Assembly (NCBI RefSeq): GCF_019083965.1
Contig: NZ_JAHRCY010000040.1
Location: 1 to 47,777, forward strand
DNA: 47,777 nt
Source: Catellatospora tritici
GTDB taxonomy: Bacteria; Actinomycetota; Actinomycetes; Mycobacteriales; Micromonosporaceae
Direction of reading: 5' to 3'
Shown here: positions 15,598 to 23,345 of the stretch, one piece after another
Layout: each line of letters opens with the position of its first letter
Position numbering within the stretch: position 1 is the first letter of the stretch
Notes under the pieces: model-generated
What the model saw: the letters and a program-made list of their open reading frames with translations, nothing else
The model's database searches: none
What the model was told of the DNA's origin: nothing
Position numbers and translations under genes: made by a program

Positions 15598-18057
15598 TCA
15601 CGGCACGGGATGCACTGTCCCACACCTGCTGCAGGGATCCGGGCTGCCCGACGCCAGGCCCATCTTGTTCAGCGTCCACCAGTCGGTGATCTTCTCGTCC
15701 TCGGCCAGCAGCAGGATCCGGCTCAGCAGGAGCGTGGTGAGCCGGTCCCCCCGGTCCACGGTCGGGAAGATCGCCGGGTGCGGCGTGTCGCCCAGCAGGT
15801 ACGGCAACTCCATGTGCTGCCTGCCGTCGCCGATGCGGAAGGCGCCCGTGCCCAGGTGCGCCTGGTACACCGCCCGCGTTCCGTGGACCACGACCGTGTC
15901 GCCCTGCCGGGTGATCCGGTCCGCGCGACCGCCGCCGACCACCGCGGCCAGCAGATCGCCACGAGCACGGGCCAGACCCGTCGAATAGTCCCCGACGCTG
16001 CGGCACCCGGCCCAGGCGGCCCGGTCCAGATCGCGCACCGCCTCGGAGAACAGCACCGGCGGGACCCGGTCGGCGGGCACGGCGGCGTCACCGTGGCGGA
16101 ACTCCAGCCGGGCGAATCCGACATCACCCGCGGCCCAGTACCCCGTCGTGACACCGTGCAGCACGGCGGTGTGGCCGCCGAGCCGCTTCGTCGCGTACGG
16201 CCGCGCGTCGTCGAAGAACGACCAGCCCCGCGACGACAGTTCCCGAGTCGCCGGGCCGCCGCCGATCACCCGGCCGGTGAAGCGGGTCGCCTCCCCGGCG
16301 GCCTCCTCCGGCGTCGGCGCGTACCACTCCCGGAACAGCTGCGGCAGGGGCTGGCACAGCCGGCGCCGGGCGGCTTCGGCCTGCCAGTGGCCCAGCACTC
16401 CGGCGGCCGCCAGGGTGGCCGGATGCGCCACCGTGAGCCCGCCGCCGACATCGACCTCGTCGAGCAGCCCGAACCGCCCATCGGCGTCCTGCCACACCAG
16501 CCGCGGCAGGAGCCCGCAACCGGCCAGGGTCGTCCGCATCCGGGCCAGTTCCGCCGACGGCAACGGGGTACCGGCCGCGATCAGGCCCCGCAGCGTGCCG
16601 CGCAGCCGCGCGGTGTGGCCGCGCGCCAGTTCGTGCTGCTCACGTAGCACCTCGAAGCCCGCATCCGCGCGTATCGCCTTGGGCACCGACTTCAGCACGC
16701 GGCCGTTCTTCGTCGCGACGATCGCCGGTTCGGCACCGTCGAACCCGACCGCGGCGGTGTACGGCCCGACGGCCAGCGGCGGCGGCACCGGCGTGGGCGA
16801 ATACGCCTCGCCTGCGGCGTCCAGCGCGGCGGCGTCGGCGTACCCGCCGACCTGGGCCAGGTGCTCCAACGCGACGTCGATGGCCGCGGCGTGCTGGCGA
16901 CGTCGCTCCGGCGCGGGAAACGTCAGGCCGCGCCGGAGCACCTCACGCAGCGCCACCCAGCGGTCCAGCACCGTCTCGCCGTCGGCGGGCGGCAGCATCC
17001 CGTACGCGGTGATGCCCACGGGCGAGTCCTTGGCCACCCGCGTCATGATCGGTCCACGGCGCAGCCCGAGTGCCGCCGCGACCACGTCGTTCGGCGCCAG
17101 CTTCAGCAACCGGCGCACATCCCCGGCCTCGGCCGCCGCCGCGAGGATCGCCGCCCGGTCGTTGCGCACCACACGGTTGACCGCCTGACCGCTCTGGATC
17201 AGGCGCAGCAGGCGCTCGGCGCCCGCCATGCCCAGCAGCGGCAGCAGCGCCTGCGCGTCCCCCGCCGCCAGGCGCAGCGTGAACGCCCGTTCCTGCCGCT
17301 CTGTCGGCGCGCCGCGCAGCGACTCGATCAGCTCGGCACGCTCGGCCCGCGTCAGCTCGGCCGCGCCGAGGTGCCGGTCGACCCGCCAGTCACCGGTGCC
17401 GTCCAGTGCCCGCAGCACGAAGCGCAGCCCGCGCGGTGACGGCGCGGCCATCACCCGGGCACCGTCGATCACCGGCGCGGACACGAGTCGCCACGTCTGT
17501 TCGTCCCAGGCTGGTCGGAACCGTTCGGCAGTCGCCGCGGCGACGACGGGACGACCATTCTGGGTCAGGTACACGTCGGTGCCGCCGTACGCGACAACCT
17601 CATCGTCCAGTTCCCCCGCCGCCTGCAGTGCGTCCACCAGCAGCGTCAGTGAGCCGTTGTGGATGCGGCCGAGCGGCGTGAGTGCGATGGCGCGCAGCAG
17701 TTTCAGGTCACCGGCGGCGAGCGCCTGCTCGACGAGCCGGTCCAGGCGCCGTCCCTGGTGGTGCTCCTGGTCGAGCAACTCTTGCAGCGCCCGCACCCGG
17801 GCCGTGGTGGGCCAGGGCGCGTCGAGCACGTGGGCCGGGTCGGTCGGGTCGGTGAGCGGGAACGCCGCGTCGTACAGGCGGTCCAGTTCCTGCTCGTCGG
17901 CGTTCGGCAGGCTGCGGGCGGCACTGCCGCCGTCCAGTTGTCGCAGCATGTCCCGCGCCGTGGTCCGCAGGGCCGAGAGGTCCCCGGCCGCCGCGGCCCT
18001 GCGCGCCAAATGGACCAGCGCCATCATCGCCAGCGTGCCGACCGCCTGCCCGTCCAT
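15598..18057 (-). CDS. DUF4132-family protein
   Basis: The 819-aa soluble protein is rich in helices in its N-terminal half (repeat-like segments around residues 60-330). Its C-terminal half holds a DUF4132-type domain, seen in GGHTAVLHGVTTGYWAAG, LEFRHGDAAVPADRVPP and the closing LLLSRILLLAEDEKITD. The last residues hold a CxxC pair (Cys809, Cys812, PCSRCGT), possibly a metal knuckle. The domain occurs alone or with WGR domains in bacteria, and its role is unknown. It converges on the protease-NTPase gene with only 12 bp between stops, so coordinated expression is not implied, but physical linkage to that conflict-type module is notable. Confidence 0.78.
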   Translation of the reverse strand: MDGQAVGTLAMMALVHLARRAAAAGDLSALRTTARDMLRQLDGGSAARSLPNADEQELDRLYDAAFPLTDPTDPAHVLDAPWPTTARVRALQELLDQEHHQGRRLDRLVEQALAAGDLKLLRAIALTPLGRIHNGSLTLLVDALQAAGELDDEVVAYGGTDVYLTQNGRPVVAAATAERFRPAWDEQTWRLVSAPVIDGARVMAAPSPRGLRFVLRALDGTGDWRVDRHLGAAELTRAERAELIESLRGAPTERQERAFTLRLAAGDAQALLPLLGMAGAERLLRLIQSGQAVNRVVRNDRAAILAAAAEAGDVRRLLKLAPNDVVAAALGLRRGPIMTRVAKDSPVGITAYGMLPPADGETVLDRWVALREVLRRGLTFPAPERRRQHAAAIDVALEHLAQVGGYADAAALDAAGEAYSPTPVPPPLAVGPYTAAVGFDGAEPAIVATKNGRVLKSVPKAIRADAGFEVLREQHELARGHTARLRGTLRGLIAAGTPLPSAELARMRTTLAGCGLLPRLVWQDADGRFGLLDEVDVGGGLTVAHPATLAAAGVLGHWQAEAARRRLCQPLPQLFREWYAPTPEEAAGEATRFTGRVIGGGPATRELSSRGWSFFDDARPYATKRLGGHTAVLHGVTTGYWAAGDVGFARLEFRHGDAAVPADRVPPVLFSEAVRDLDRAAWAGCRSVGDYSTGLARARGDLLAAVVGGGRADRITRQGDTVVVHGTRAVYQAHLGTGAFRIGDGRQHMELPYLLGDTPHPAIFPTVDRGDRLTTLLLSRILLLAEDEKITDWWTLNKMGLASGSPDPCSRCGTVHPVP

Positions 18058-18104
18058 GAGGCCACTCCCCTGCCGTCCGTGATCGCCGGACAGACCATAG
18101 GGGA

Positions 18105-18119
18105 CGCCTGCGACAGGCG
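18105..18119 (-). terminator. Small hairpin downstream of the DUF3040 gene
   Basis: CGCCTG (18105-18110) pairs with CAGGCG (18114-18119) around a 3-nt loop, 43 nt past the DUF3040 stop. It is a weak terminator candidate. Confidence 0.25.
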
Positions 18120-18162
18120 GAACGCCACGCGTTCTTCCACGTGACGAGCGGAGCCAGGCTGC

Positions 18163-18483
18163 TCAGTGCCAGGACTGCGGAAGACCGCCGCGGCCGTCGT
18201 CGGCCACGGCCAGTCGCGCCCCGGCGCGCATGACCAGGACACCGATCAGCGACAGGAAGCAGGCCAGCGCCACCACCGCGAGCACACCGTGGCCGGTGAG
18301 CAGGCTGGCCCCCGTCACCAATACCGCCACGACCGCCGCCAGCGCCAACGAACCGAAGCCGTCGGCCTCGGGCAGGCGACTTCGTGCGCCGCGGGTCATC
18401 CTGCGCGCGAATCGCGGATCCTCGCGGAGTGTGGCCTCCTCGATCGCCCGCAGGCGCTTGCTCTCATACTCGCTCAGCGTCAT
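18163..18483 (-). CDS. DUF3040 small membrane protein
   Basis: The 106-aa protein starts MTLSEYESKRLRAIEEATLR, the diagnostic DUF3040 opening, with a short cytosolic helix followed by EDPRFARRM. Two adjacent membrane helices follow (about 44-62 and 65-85, SLALAAVVAVLVTGASLL and VVALACFLSLIGVLVM). DUF3040 is confined to actinobacteria and has no assigned function. The open frame extends to 18534, but the family start is the ATG at 18483. Confidence 0.85.
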   Translation of the reverse strand: MTLSEYESKRLRAIEEATLREDPRFARRMTRGARSRLPEADGFGSLALAAVVAVLVTGASLLTGHGVLAVVALACFLSLIGVLVMRAGARLAVADDGRGGLPQSWH

Positions 18484-18586
18484 GGCGCCCGTCCCATCGC
18501 CGGCCCACGTACGGCACCGACGGCACCGTCCCACCCGGACCTACCCGCCCGGCGCCGGCCCAAACGATGTCCGCCCCGGCAAACGA

Positions 18587-18616
18587 CGATCCCCGCACCG
18601 GACGGCGCGGGGATCG
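18587..18616 (-). terminator. Terminator-like hairpin closing the 18.6-18.7 kb structured region
   Basis: CGATCCCCGC (18587-18596) pairs perfectly with 18607-18616 around a 10-nt loop. Read on the minus strand it is followed by CGTCGTTTG, a partial T-tract, so it fits a minus-strand terminator downstream of the 507-aa gene or of an RNA encoded between them. Confidence 0.55.
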
Positions 18617-18633
18617 TGAAGTTCACACGGCGT

Positions 18634-18706
18634 CCCGTGGTCGAAACGGGAACGGGGCGGAAGATCAGTGAGCCGCCCGCTCTGCCAGGCCGGGGTCTCC
18701 CCCGGC
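18634..18706 (-). other. Run of hairpins, possible structured RNA or 3' UTR
   Basis: On the minus strand three hairpins follow one another: 18706-18689 (7 bp, GCCGGGG / CCCCGGC closed by a GAGA tetraloop of GNRA type), 18678-18655 (6 bp, GGGCGG / CCGCCC) and 18650-18634 (5-bp CCCGT / ACGGG stem around the 7-nt loop TTCGACC, resembling a tRNA T-arm). A terminator-like hairpin comes next. The stretch between 18484 and 18767 holds no credible protein gene. It may be a small RNA or the 3' UTR of the 507-aa gene. Confidence 0.3.
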
Positions 18707-18767
18707 TCTTTGAGCTAACACCGTGTGCCATGACTGTGCCCGACCGCACGGTCGCGGCGCAACGAAT

Positions 18768-20291
18768 TTATCCGCGTTGGCCCGCCTCGCGCGACAGCGT
18801 CGCGGCCAAGGCCAGCTGCCGCCCGGTCGGCGCGTGCCCGGAGAAGACACCGATGTCGCGCAGCAGCCCGGCCAGCAGCGGCGACGCGATCTCCACCCCG
18901 TGCACCAGATCGGGCGCGGGCGCCGGACGCTCCAGGTAGTCCTGCTGGTAGGGCTTGGTCCAGCCGTCGCGCTCCGGATCGACGCCGTTCTCACGACACG
19001 TCTGCCGGACCAGGTCCGCCGAGCAGTCGTCATCGCCCAGCACCACGTCCCACGGCAGCGGCAGCTCGGCCCACACCCGGACGTCGATGTGCTGCTCGCC
19101 GCCGCTGATGGTGTGCCAGTACGCCACATCGGACGCCACCAGCGCCGGCACCTTGCCAGGGCAGGCCGCCTCGACGACATCGTCGTATCCAAGTGCCATG
19201 GTGAGGTTGAGCCAGCCGGTGCGGGCCTGGTTGAAGGCGCGCGAGGCCGCGTTCCACGAGGACGAGTCGTCGCCTCGGCGCATCACCATGTGCATCGGGT
19301 CGCGGTTGAGGTCGTACGCGGCGCGCAGCGTCCGGGCGCAGGCCGCCAACTGCTCGTAGTACACCCCGAGCAGTTCTCCGCACTGTTGGTCGTCGAGCCG
19401 GTCCAGCACCGCCGCCCGGGTCGACACCATGGCCAGCACCTCAGGGCGGCACGTCGGCGCGGCCAGCGCGGCCTTGAGCAGTTCCTCCGCCAGGCTGTCC
19501 ATCGGCCGGGTCTGCGAACCGTTGGTGAACCGGGTGCGCATGCCCAGGCGGGCGACGTAGTACGCCACGAACGCGGCGGTGCGCGGGCAGGCGGTGAAGT
19601 CGTCCACGGTGATCAGGTGGGCCAGGCGGGTCTTGCCGAACGCGATCGCGGCCTCACGGTCACGCTCGGCGGCCAGCACGGCCGTGCGCTGTTGCAGGTG
19701 CAGCACCGCCCGTACGGCCCGCCGGTAGGCCCGCACCGGCACGCCGGGCAGGCGCGAGCGTCGCGTGGCGGCGTCGAACCGCTGGCGCTTGTCGGCGTGG
19801 CCGCCCGTGTCCCCACGCCGTCCCTGCGGCGTACGGCGCCGGGTGTACTTCCAGGGGCCGAATTCGTGGGTGATGGTGCCGACCGGCACCGTGCGCCGCG
19901 CCGCACGCGGCTCTGCCGAAGGCAGACCGAGCAGGTCGAGGGCCGCCCCGAGCCAACGGCGCAGCGAGCCGGGATCGGCCGCGTCGGCCGCGTCGGGCAT
20001 CGCCACCTCCGCCGGCTCGGCCACCACCCGCACCGCGGCGACGGCCGCCTCGTATGCCCGGGTCAGGCCGGGGTGACGCCGCCACGTGATGGGCATGGAC
20101 GAACCGACGACCGCACCCCGGCCCCGCGCGGCGCGGGCGACCCCATGCAGTTCCCGTGCGCCGGTGGGCGACAGCCACCCGTACGCTTCCAGGTCGAGCA
20201 GGTCACGTGCGACCTGCTGCGGGGCGCGCCGCTCGCGCAGCCCCGCGTGAAGCTCTGCCAGAATCCGCTCGCCGGTCCGGTCAGCCGCCAA
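18768..20291 (-). CDS. Conserved-looking hypothetical protein, 507 aa
   Basis: I do not recognise a family. The protein starts at a TTG (20291) preceded by a good ribosome site (GGGAGAGG, 5 nt away). It is soluble and mostly helical, with a helical N-terminal segment (1-70), a basic loop with HEFGPWKYTRRR (about 140-152), a long helical region with VRAVLHLQQRTAVLAAERD, and a C-terminal part carrying GYDDVVEAACPGKVPALV and WAELPLPWDVVLGDDDCS. Codon bias is that of a real gene through its whole length. It is monocistronic, flanked downstream by the structured region and upstream by the protease terminator. Confidence 0.7.
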   Translation of the reverse strand: MAADRTGERILAELHAGLRERRAPQQVARDLLDLEAYGWLSPTGARELHGVARAARGRGAVVGSSMPITWRRHPGLTRAYEAAVAAVRVVAEPAEVAMPDAADAADPGSLRRWLGAALDLLGLPSAEPRAARRTVPVGTITHEFGPWKYTRRRTPQGRRGDTGGHADKRQRFDAATRRSRLPGVPVRAYRRAVRAVLHLQQRTAVLAAERDREAAIAFGKTRLAHLITVDDFTACPRTAAFVAYYVARLGMRTRFTNGSQTRPMDSLAEELLKAALAAPTCRPEVLAMVSTRAAVLDRLDDQQCGELLGVYYEQLAACARTLRAAYDLNRDPMHMVMRRGDDSSSWNAASRAFNQARTGWLNLTMALGYDDVVEAACPGKVPALVASDVAYWHTISGGEQHIDVRVWAELPLPWDVVLGDDDCSADLVRQTCRENGVDPERDGWTKPYQQDYLERPAPAPDLVHGVEIASPLLAGLLRDIGVFSGHAPTGRQLALAATLSREAGQRG

Positions 20292-20379
20292 GACACCCTC
20301 TCCCGCTGTCGTTCGCGCTCACCAGCGCGTACGCCAATATGGCCGGGGCGCCCGGTCGACGTCCAACCAATTTCGGGTC

Positions 20380-20416
20380 CCCTGTCCCGCACGCCTGGAC
20401 GGCATACGGGACAGGG
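20380..20416 (-). terminator. Terminator of the secreted protease gene
   Basis: CCCTGTCCCG (20380-20389) pairs perfectly with CGGGACAGGG (20407-20416) around a 17-nt loop, about 20 nt past the protease stop. Confidence 0.6.
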
Positions 20417-20436
20417 CACCGCGACGGTGGACGTTC

Positions 20437-21945
20437 TCAGCCGCGCCACCACTTCTGGTTGGCGCCACCGGTGCACTCCCACAGTTCCAGCGGGGTGCCG
20501 GTGCCGCCCCAGCCGGTGACGTCGACGCACTTGTTCGCCTGCGGGTTCACCAGGTCACCGGCGCCGCTGAGGACGAACTGCTGGGCCGGGTTGCCGCTGC
20601 AGCCGACGATCTGGATCGCGGCGCCGTTGGCGGTCGACCCCCAAGCCACGTCCATGCACAGATTGTTGACGGTCCGGATGGTGCCGTCGCCGGGGAAGGT
20701 CCAGTTCTGCGCGTTGGTGCCGTTGCAGTCCCACAGTTGCAGCCGCTGGCCGTCGACGAAGTTCGAGTTCGGCACGTCGATGCACTTGTTCTGCCAGCCG
20801 ATGATGCGGCTGCTGCTGCCGCCGCTCGTGGTCAGCGTCAGCCCGTAGGCGCCCAGGATCTCGTTGACCGGCTGGAAGAACGTGGTGCCGCCGGTCGAGC
20901 AGTTGCCCGACCCGCCGGAGGTCACACCCTGGGCCTGGTTGCCGCTCATCCAGGCGCCACCGGAGTCGCCGCCCTCGGCGCAGGCGTTGGTCTGGGTCAG
21001 GCCGTACACCAGCGAGCCGGAGTAGTTGACCGTGACGTTCTTGGCCTGGATCACGCCGCAGCGCCAGCCGGTGGTGCGGCCGGAGCGGCAGATGGAACTG
21101 CCGACCGCCGCCTCGGCGGAACCGGCGACCACCACGTTGCCCCCGGCGTAGTTGTTGACCCACGGGCGCGGGGTCCAGTTACCGTTGGTGCGCACCCAGG
21201 CGTAGTCGTTGCCGGGGAACGAGGAGCCGGCGAAGGTGCCCTGGCTGACGTTGTTGTAGCCGAGGGTGGGGCTGCCCGCGCCGCCGCAGTGACCGGCGGT
21301 GACGAAGCCGCCGTTGTTGACCGCGAAGCCGATCGAGCACAGGGTGTTGCCGTTGATGACGTACTGGTCGCCGCCGCGGATGTCGTACAGCGGCCGGGGT
21401 GCCTGCGCGCCGGTGACCACGCGCACGGTCGACGGGTCCACCTTGCTCGCGGTGATGAGCTCGCGGGCGGTGGCGGTGTCGGGCGCCGAGACCACGACGC
21501 TGTTGGTGACGGCGTCGACGTACCAGCCGTAGGCGCCGGTGCGGGCGGCGGCCGCGCGGTCCAGGGCGTTCTTGGCGGCGGTCAGCTGCTTCTCGCTGCG
21601 CGCCACGACGGCGGGGACGGCGCCCGCGGCCCGGACGAGGTCGGCGTCGCGGCTGGTCAGCACGCCGACGGTGAGGCGGCTGTCGGCGGTGGAGTACCAG
21701 GCGCCGGCGAACCGGTCGCCCAGGCTCGCGCGCAGGCGCTGCTCGGTGTTGGCGGCCGCGGCCTCGTGGGCCTGGCGCAGGCGCGCCTGGGTCTCGGTCA
21801 GGGCGAGGTCGCGGCGCAGCGCCTGCTGCATGGTGGTCGCGGTCGACGCGGTCGGGGGTACGGGCACAGGGGCGGCCGCCGCGGGGGCGGGGATGACCAG
21901 CGCGGCGGCGAGCACTGCCGCACCGGTCAGGGCGGTGATTCTCAC
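20437..21945 (-). CDS. Secreted S1-family (streptogrisin/alpha-lytic-like) protease with ricin-type lectin domain
   Basis: A GTG start at 21945 with ribosome site GGAAAGAGGA gives 502 aa; the longer frame to 22101 lacks a signal. A Sec signal peptide (1-25, ending APAAAA) is followed by a pro-region (about 35-185) of the type that guides folding. The mature chymotrypsin-fold domain has a triad His219 (TAGHC), Asp247 (GNDYAW) and Ser328 (GGDSGGAW) and paired Cys. Residues 378-502 form a CBM13/ricin-B trefoil with three Q-x-W/F-type repeats (QNW, QQF, QKW). It is probably an extracellular protease targeted to a glycan or cell wall. A LacI-type operator overlies its promoter. Confidence 0.93.
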   Translation of the reverse strand: MRITALTGAAVLAAALVIPAPAAAAPVPVPPTASTATTMQQALRRDLALTETQARLRQAHEAAAANTEQRLRASLGDRFAGAWYSTADSRLTVGVLTSRDADLVRAAGAVPAVVARSEKQLTAAKNALDRAAAARTGAYGWYVDAVTNSVVVSAPDTATARELITASKVDPSTVRVVTGAQAPRPLYDIRGGDQYVINGNTLCSIGFAVNNGGFVTAGHCGGAGSPTLGYNNVSQGTFAGSSFPGNDYAWVRTNGNWTPRPWVNNYAGGNVVVAGSAEAAVGSSICRSGRTTGWRCGVIQAKNVTVNYSGSLVYGLTQTNACAEGGDSGGAWMSGNQAQGVTSGGSGNCSTGGTTFFQPVNEILGAYGLTLTTSGGSSSRIIGWQNKCIDVPNSNFVDGQRLQLWDCNGTNAQNWTFPGDGTIRTVNNLCMDVAWGSTANGAAIQIVGCSGNPAQQFVLSGAGDLVNPQANKCVDVTGWGGTGTPLELWECTGGANQKWWRG

Positions 21946-21979
21946 GTCGGTCCTCTTTCCGGGGGACGGAACGATACGT

Positions 21980-22026
21980 GAGAGCGCTCTCTGGGGAGAC
22001 TTTACAGTCAGCCGACTCGAAGTCAA
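21980..22026 (-). promoter_or_regulatory. Protease promoter with LacI-type operator
   Basis: On the minus strand TTGACT (22026-22021), a 16-bp spacer, then TAAAGT (22004-21999) forms a vegetative-type promoter. Immediately downstream, at about +1, is the perfect 12-bp palindrome GAGAGCGCTCTC (21980-21991). Its central CG step and AGCGCT core are typical of LacI-family operators in actinobacteria (compare the CebR box). A repressor bound here would block transcription start, suggesting sugar-controlled expression of the protease. Confidence 0.6.
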
Positions 22027-22103
22027 TAGATGCGGATTGGTCGATGCCGTTCGACCCGCCCCCGGTCGGTGTCGGTGCGCACGGCACCGACACCGACGCA
22101 CGG

Positions 22104-23048
22104 TCAGACAGCTGTGCCGGGCGGAGACTTGAGCAGTGCCGACGCCTCGGCGAGGTAGCCGCCGCGACCCTCGCGCAGCGCGCTCGCGGCGAAGCGGATC
22201 AGATCGATGTTGACACCTGCGGCACCGCTCGGGTCGTGCACCTTCAGCTTCACGTCCAGGCTCACCGCCGTCTCGCCCCAGCCCTGCGCCTCGACGTTCA
22301 GGTGTGCCACCTTCTGCGAGCCCAGGTGGGGCAGATACCCGAGCGGAGCCAGCTCCACCTTGCCCGCCCCGGACAGGGCGTTCAGCTTCGACTGCTTCTT
22401 GGTGTTGGCGTTCTCGGCCAGGTTGCGGAAGTCCTCGGTGCCACCCAGGTTGACCTGATAGGAACTGACCAGGGTCAGGCCGCGCTCCGCGAGCAGCCGC
22501 AGCAGCGTGTCGTGCACCACCGAGGTGCCGAACTGGCTGGCCAGGTCATCGCCGACGAGCGGCAGACCGGCCGCCTCATACCGCTCGATCCACTTCGGGT
22601 CACGGGCGACCGGGTCGGACGTGGTGTTGATGAAGGCGACACCCGCTCGGCAGGCAGCCTCGGCGTAAGCCCGAGCCGTCTCCGGGCGACCGCTCGGTGC
22701 CGCATACAGCAGCACCTCCGCGCCCGCCAACGCCGCGGCCACCCGATCCACCTCGGTGGCATCGACCAGACCCCTGGTCACCGGAACGTCCGCCTTGGGC
22801 AGATCGCCGCCGAGCCGAGGAAAGTTGTTGGGCACCATGAAGATCGCCTCGGTCAGATCCCGGCCGACCTTCTCCTCCGACGTGGCGAACGCGGCCACGA
22901 ACTCGATGTCACCGACCCCCAGCCCCTCGATCGTCGGCCTGCGCAGACCCACCAGGCTGCCGGTGTGCCGATAGAAGGCGATCCCCTGCACCAGCGCTGA
23001 CGTGTTGTTGCCGACACCCGCGACCGCGACCCGTACCCGTTTGATCAT
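22104..23048 (-). CDS. Inositol-3-phosphate synthase-family protein (Ino1-like)
   Basis: The 314-aa cytosolic protein begins with a Rossmann NAD-binding loop VAGVGNNTSALVQG. It keeps the family segments GDDLASQFGTSVVHDTLLR and NLGGTEDFRNLAENANTKKQ, the latter with the lysine-rich active-site stretch. True Ino1 converts glucose-6-phosphate to inositol-3-phosphate, feeding phosphatidylinositol and mycothiol synthesis. This copy is shorter than the usual actinobacterial enzyme (about 360 aa) and diverges in places, so it may be a paralogue with a different sugar-phosphate substrate. It stands alone. Confidence 0.78.
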   Translation of the reverse strand: MIKRVRVAVAGVGNNTSALVQGIAFYRHTGSLVGLRRPTIEGLGVGDIEFVAAFATSEEKVGRDLTEAIFMVPNNFPRLGGDLPKADVPVTRGLVDATEVDRVAAALAGAEVLLYAAPSGRPETARAYAEAACRAGVAFINTTSDPVARDPKWIERYEAAGLPLVGDDLASQFGTSVVHDTLLRLLAERGLTLVSSYQVNLGGTEDFRNLAENANTKKQSKLNALSGAGKVELAPLGYLPHLGSQKVAHLNVEAQGWGETAVSLDVKLKVHDPSGAAGVNIDLIRFAASALREGRGGYLAEASALLKSPPGTAV

Positions 23049-23063
23049 GAACCCGAGGGTACG

Positions 23064-23255
23064 TCACGACAACCAAGCGGCCGACGTCCAGCACCCAGCC
23101 CGCACCCACGCACGCGGCTGTAGGCGCTCCTCCACCTCGACGGCCGGGCCGCTCGGCACGTCCCAGGCCGCGGTGAACAGGCGCAGGAACTCCCACACCG
23201 CGGCGCGGTCAGCCAACCGCCGCCGCAGCTCGCCCGCAGTGTCGAAACCAGTCAT
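23064..23255 (-). pseudogene. Probable truncated gene, SMI1/KNR4-like N-terminal fragment
   Basis: An ATG at 23255 with a fair ribosome site (GGGGA) opens a 63-aa frame, MTGFDTAGELRRRLADRAAV... WEFLRLFTAAWDVP, that resembles the first helix pair of actinobacterial SMI1/KNR4-like hypothetical proteins. After about residue 35 the resemblance stops, and the frame ends after an odd Arg/Trp-rich tail. I read this as the stump of a longer immunity-type gene whose remainder was deleted, with the Ino1-like gene now 15 bp downstream. The family guess is weak. Confidence 0.35.
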
Positions 23256-23345
23256 GTCGTTCCCCGTTCTGGCAGCGCACCCACAGCGGCGGATCCTGGC
23301 ATCGGCACGACATCGTGGTCCGTCCACCGCGCAGGTGTGGCTCGG

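Noticed and set aside
18625..18724. tRNA- or selC-like gene on the minus strand (possible 7-bp acceptor pairing, T-arm-like loop, GATCTTCCGCC segment)
   Set aside because: No 7-nt anticodon loop, and the D-arm loop is only 3 nt; the middle folds as simple hairpins, so it is kept only as a structured-RNA candidate.
18723..20519. Plus-strand 598-codon frame across the 507-aa gene
   Set aside because: Composition (His/Gln/Arg-rich, no hydrophobic core) is that of a shadow frame; the minus strand has a ribosome site and normal protein composition. Not absolutely certain because that gene is an orphan.
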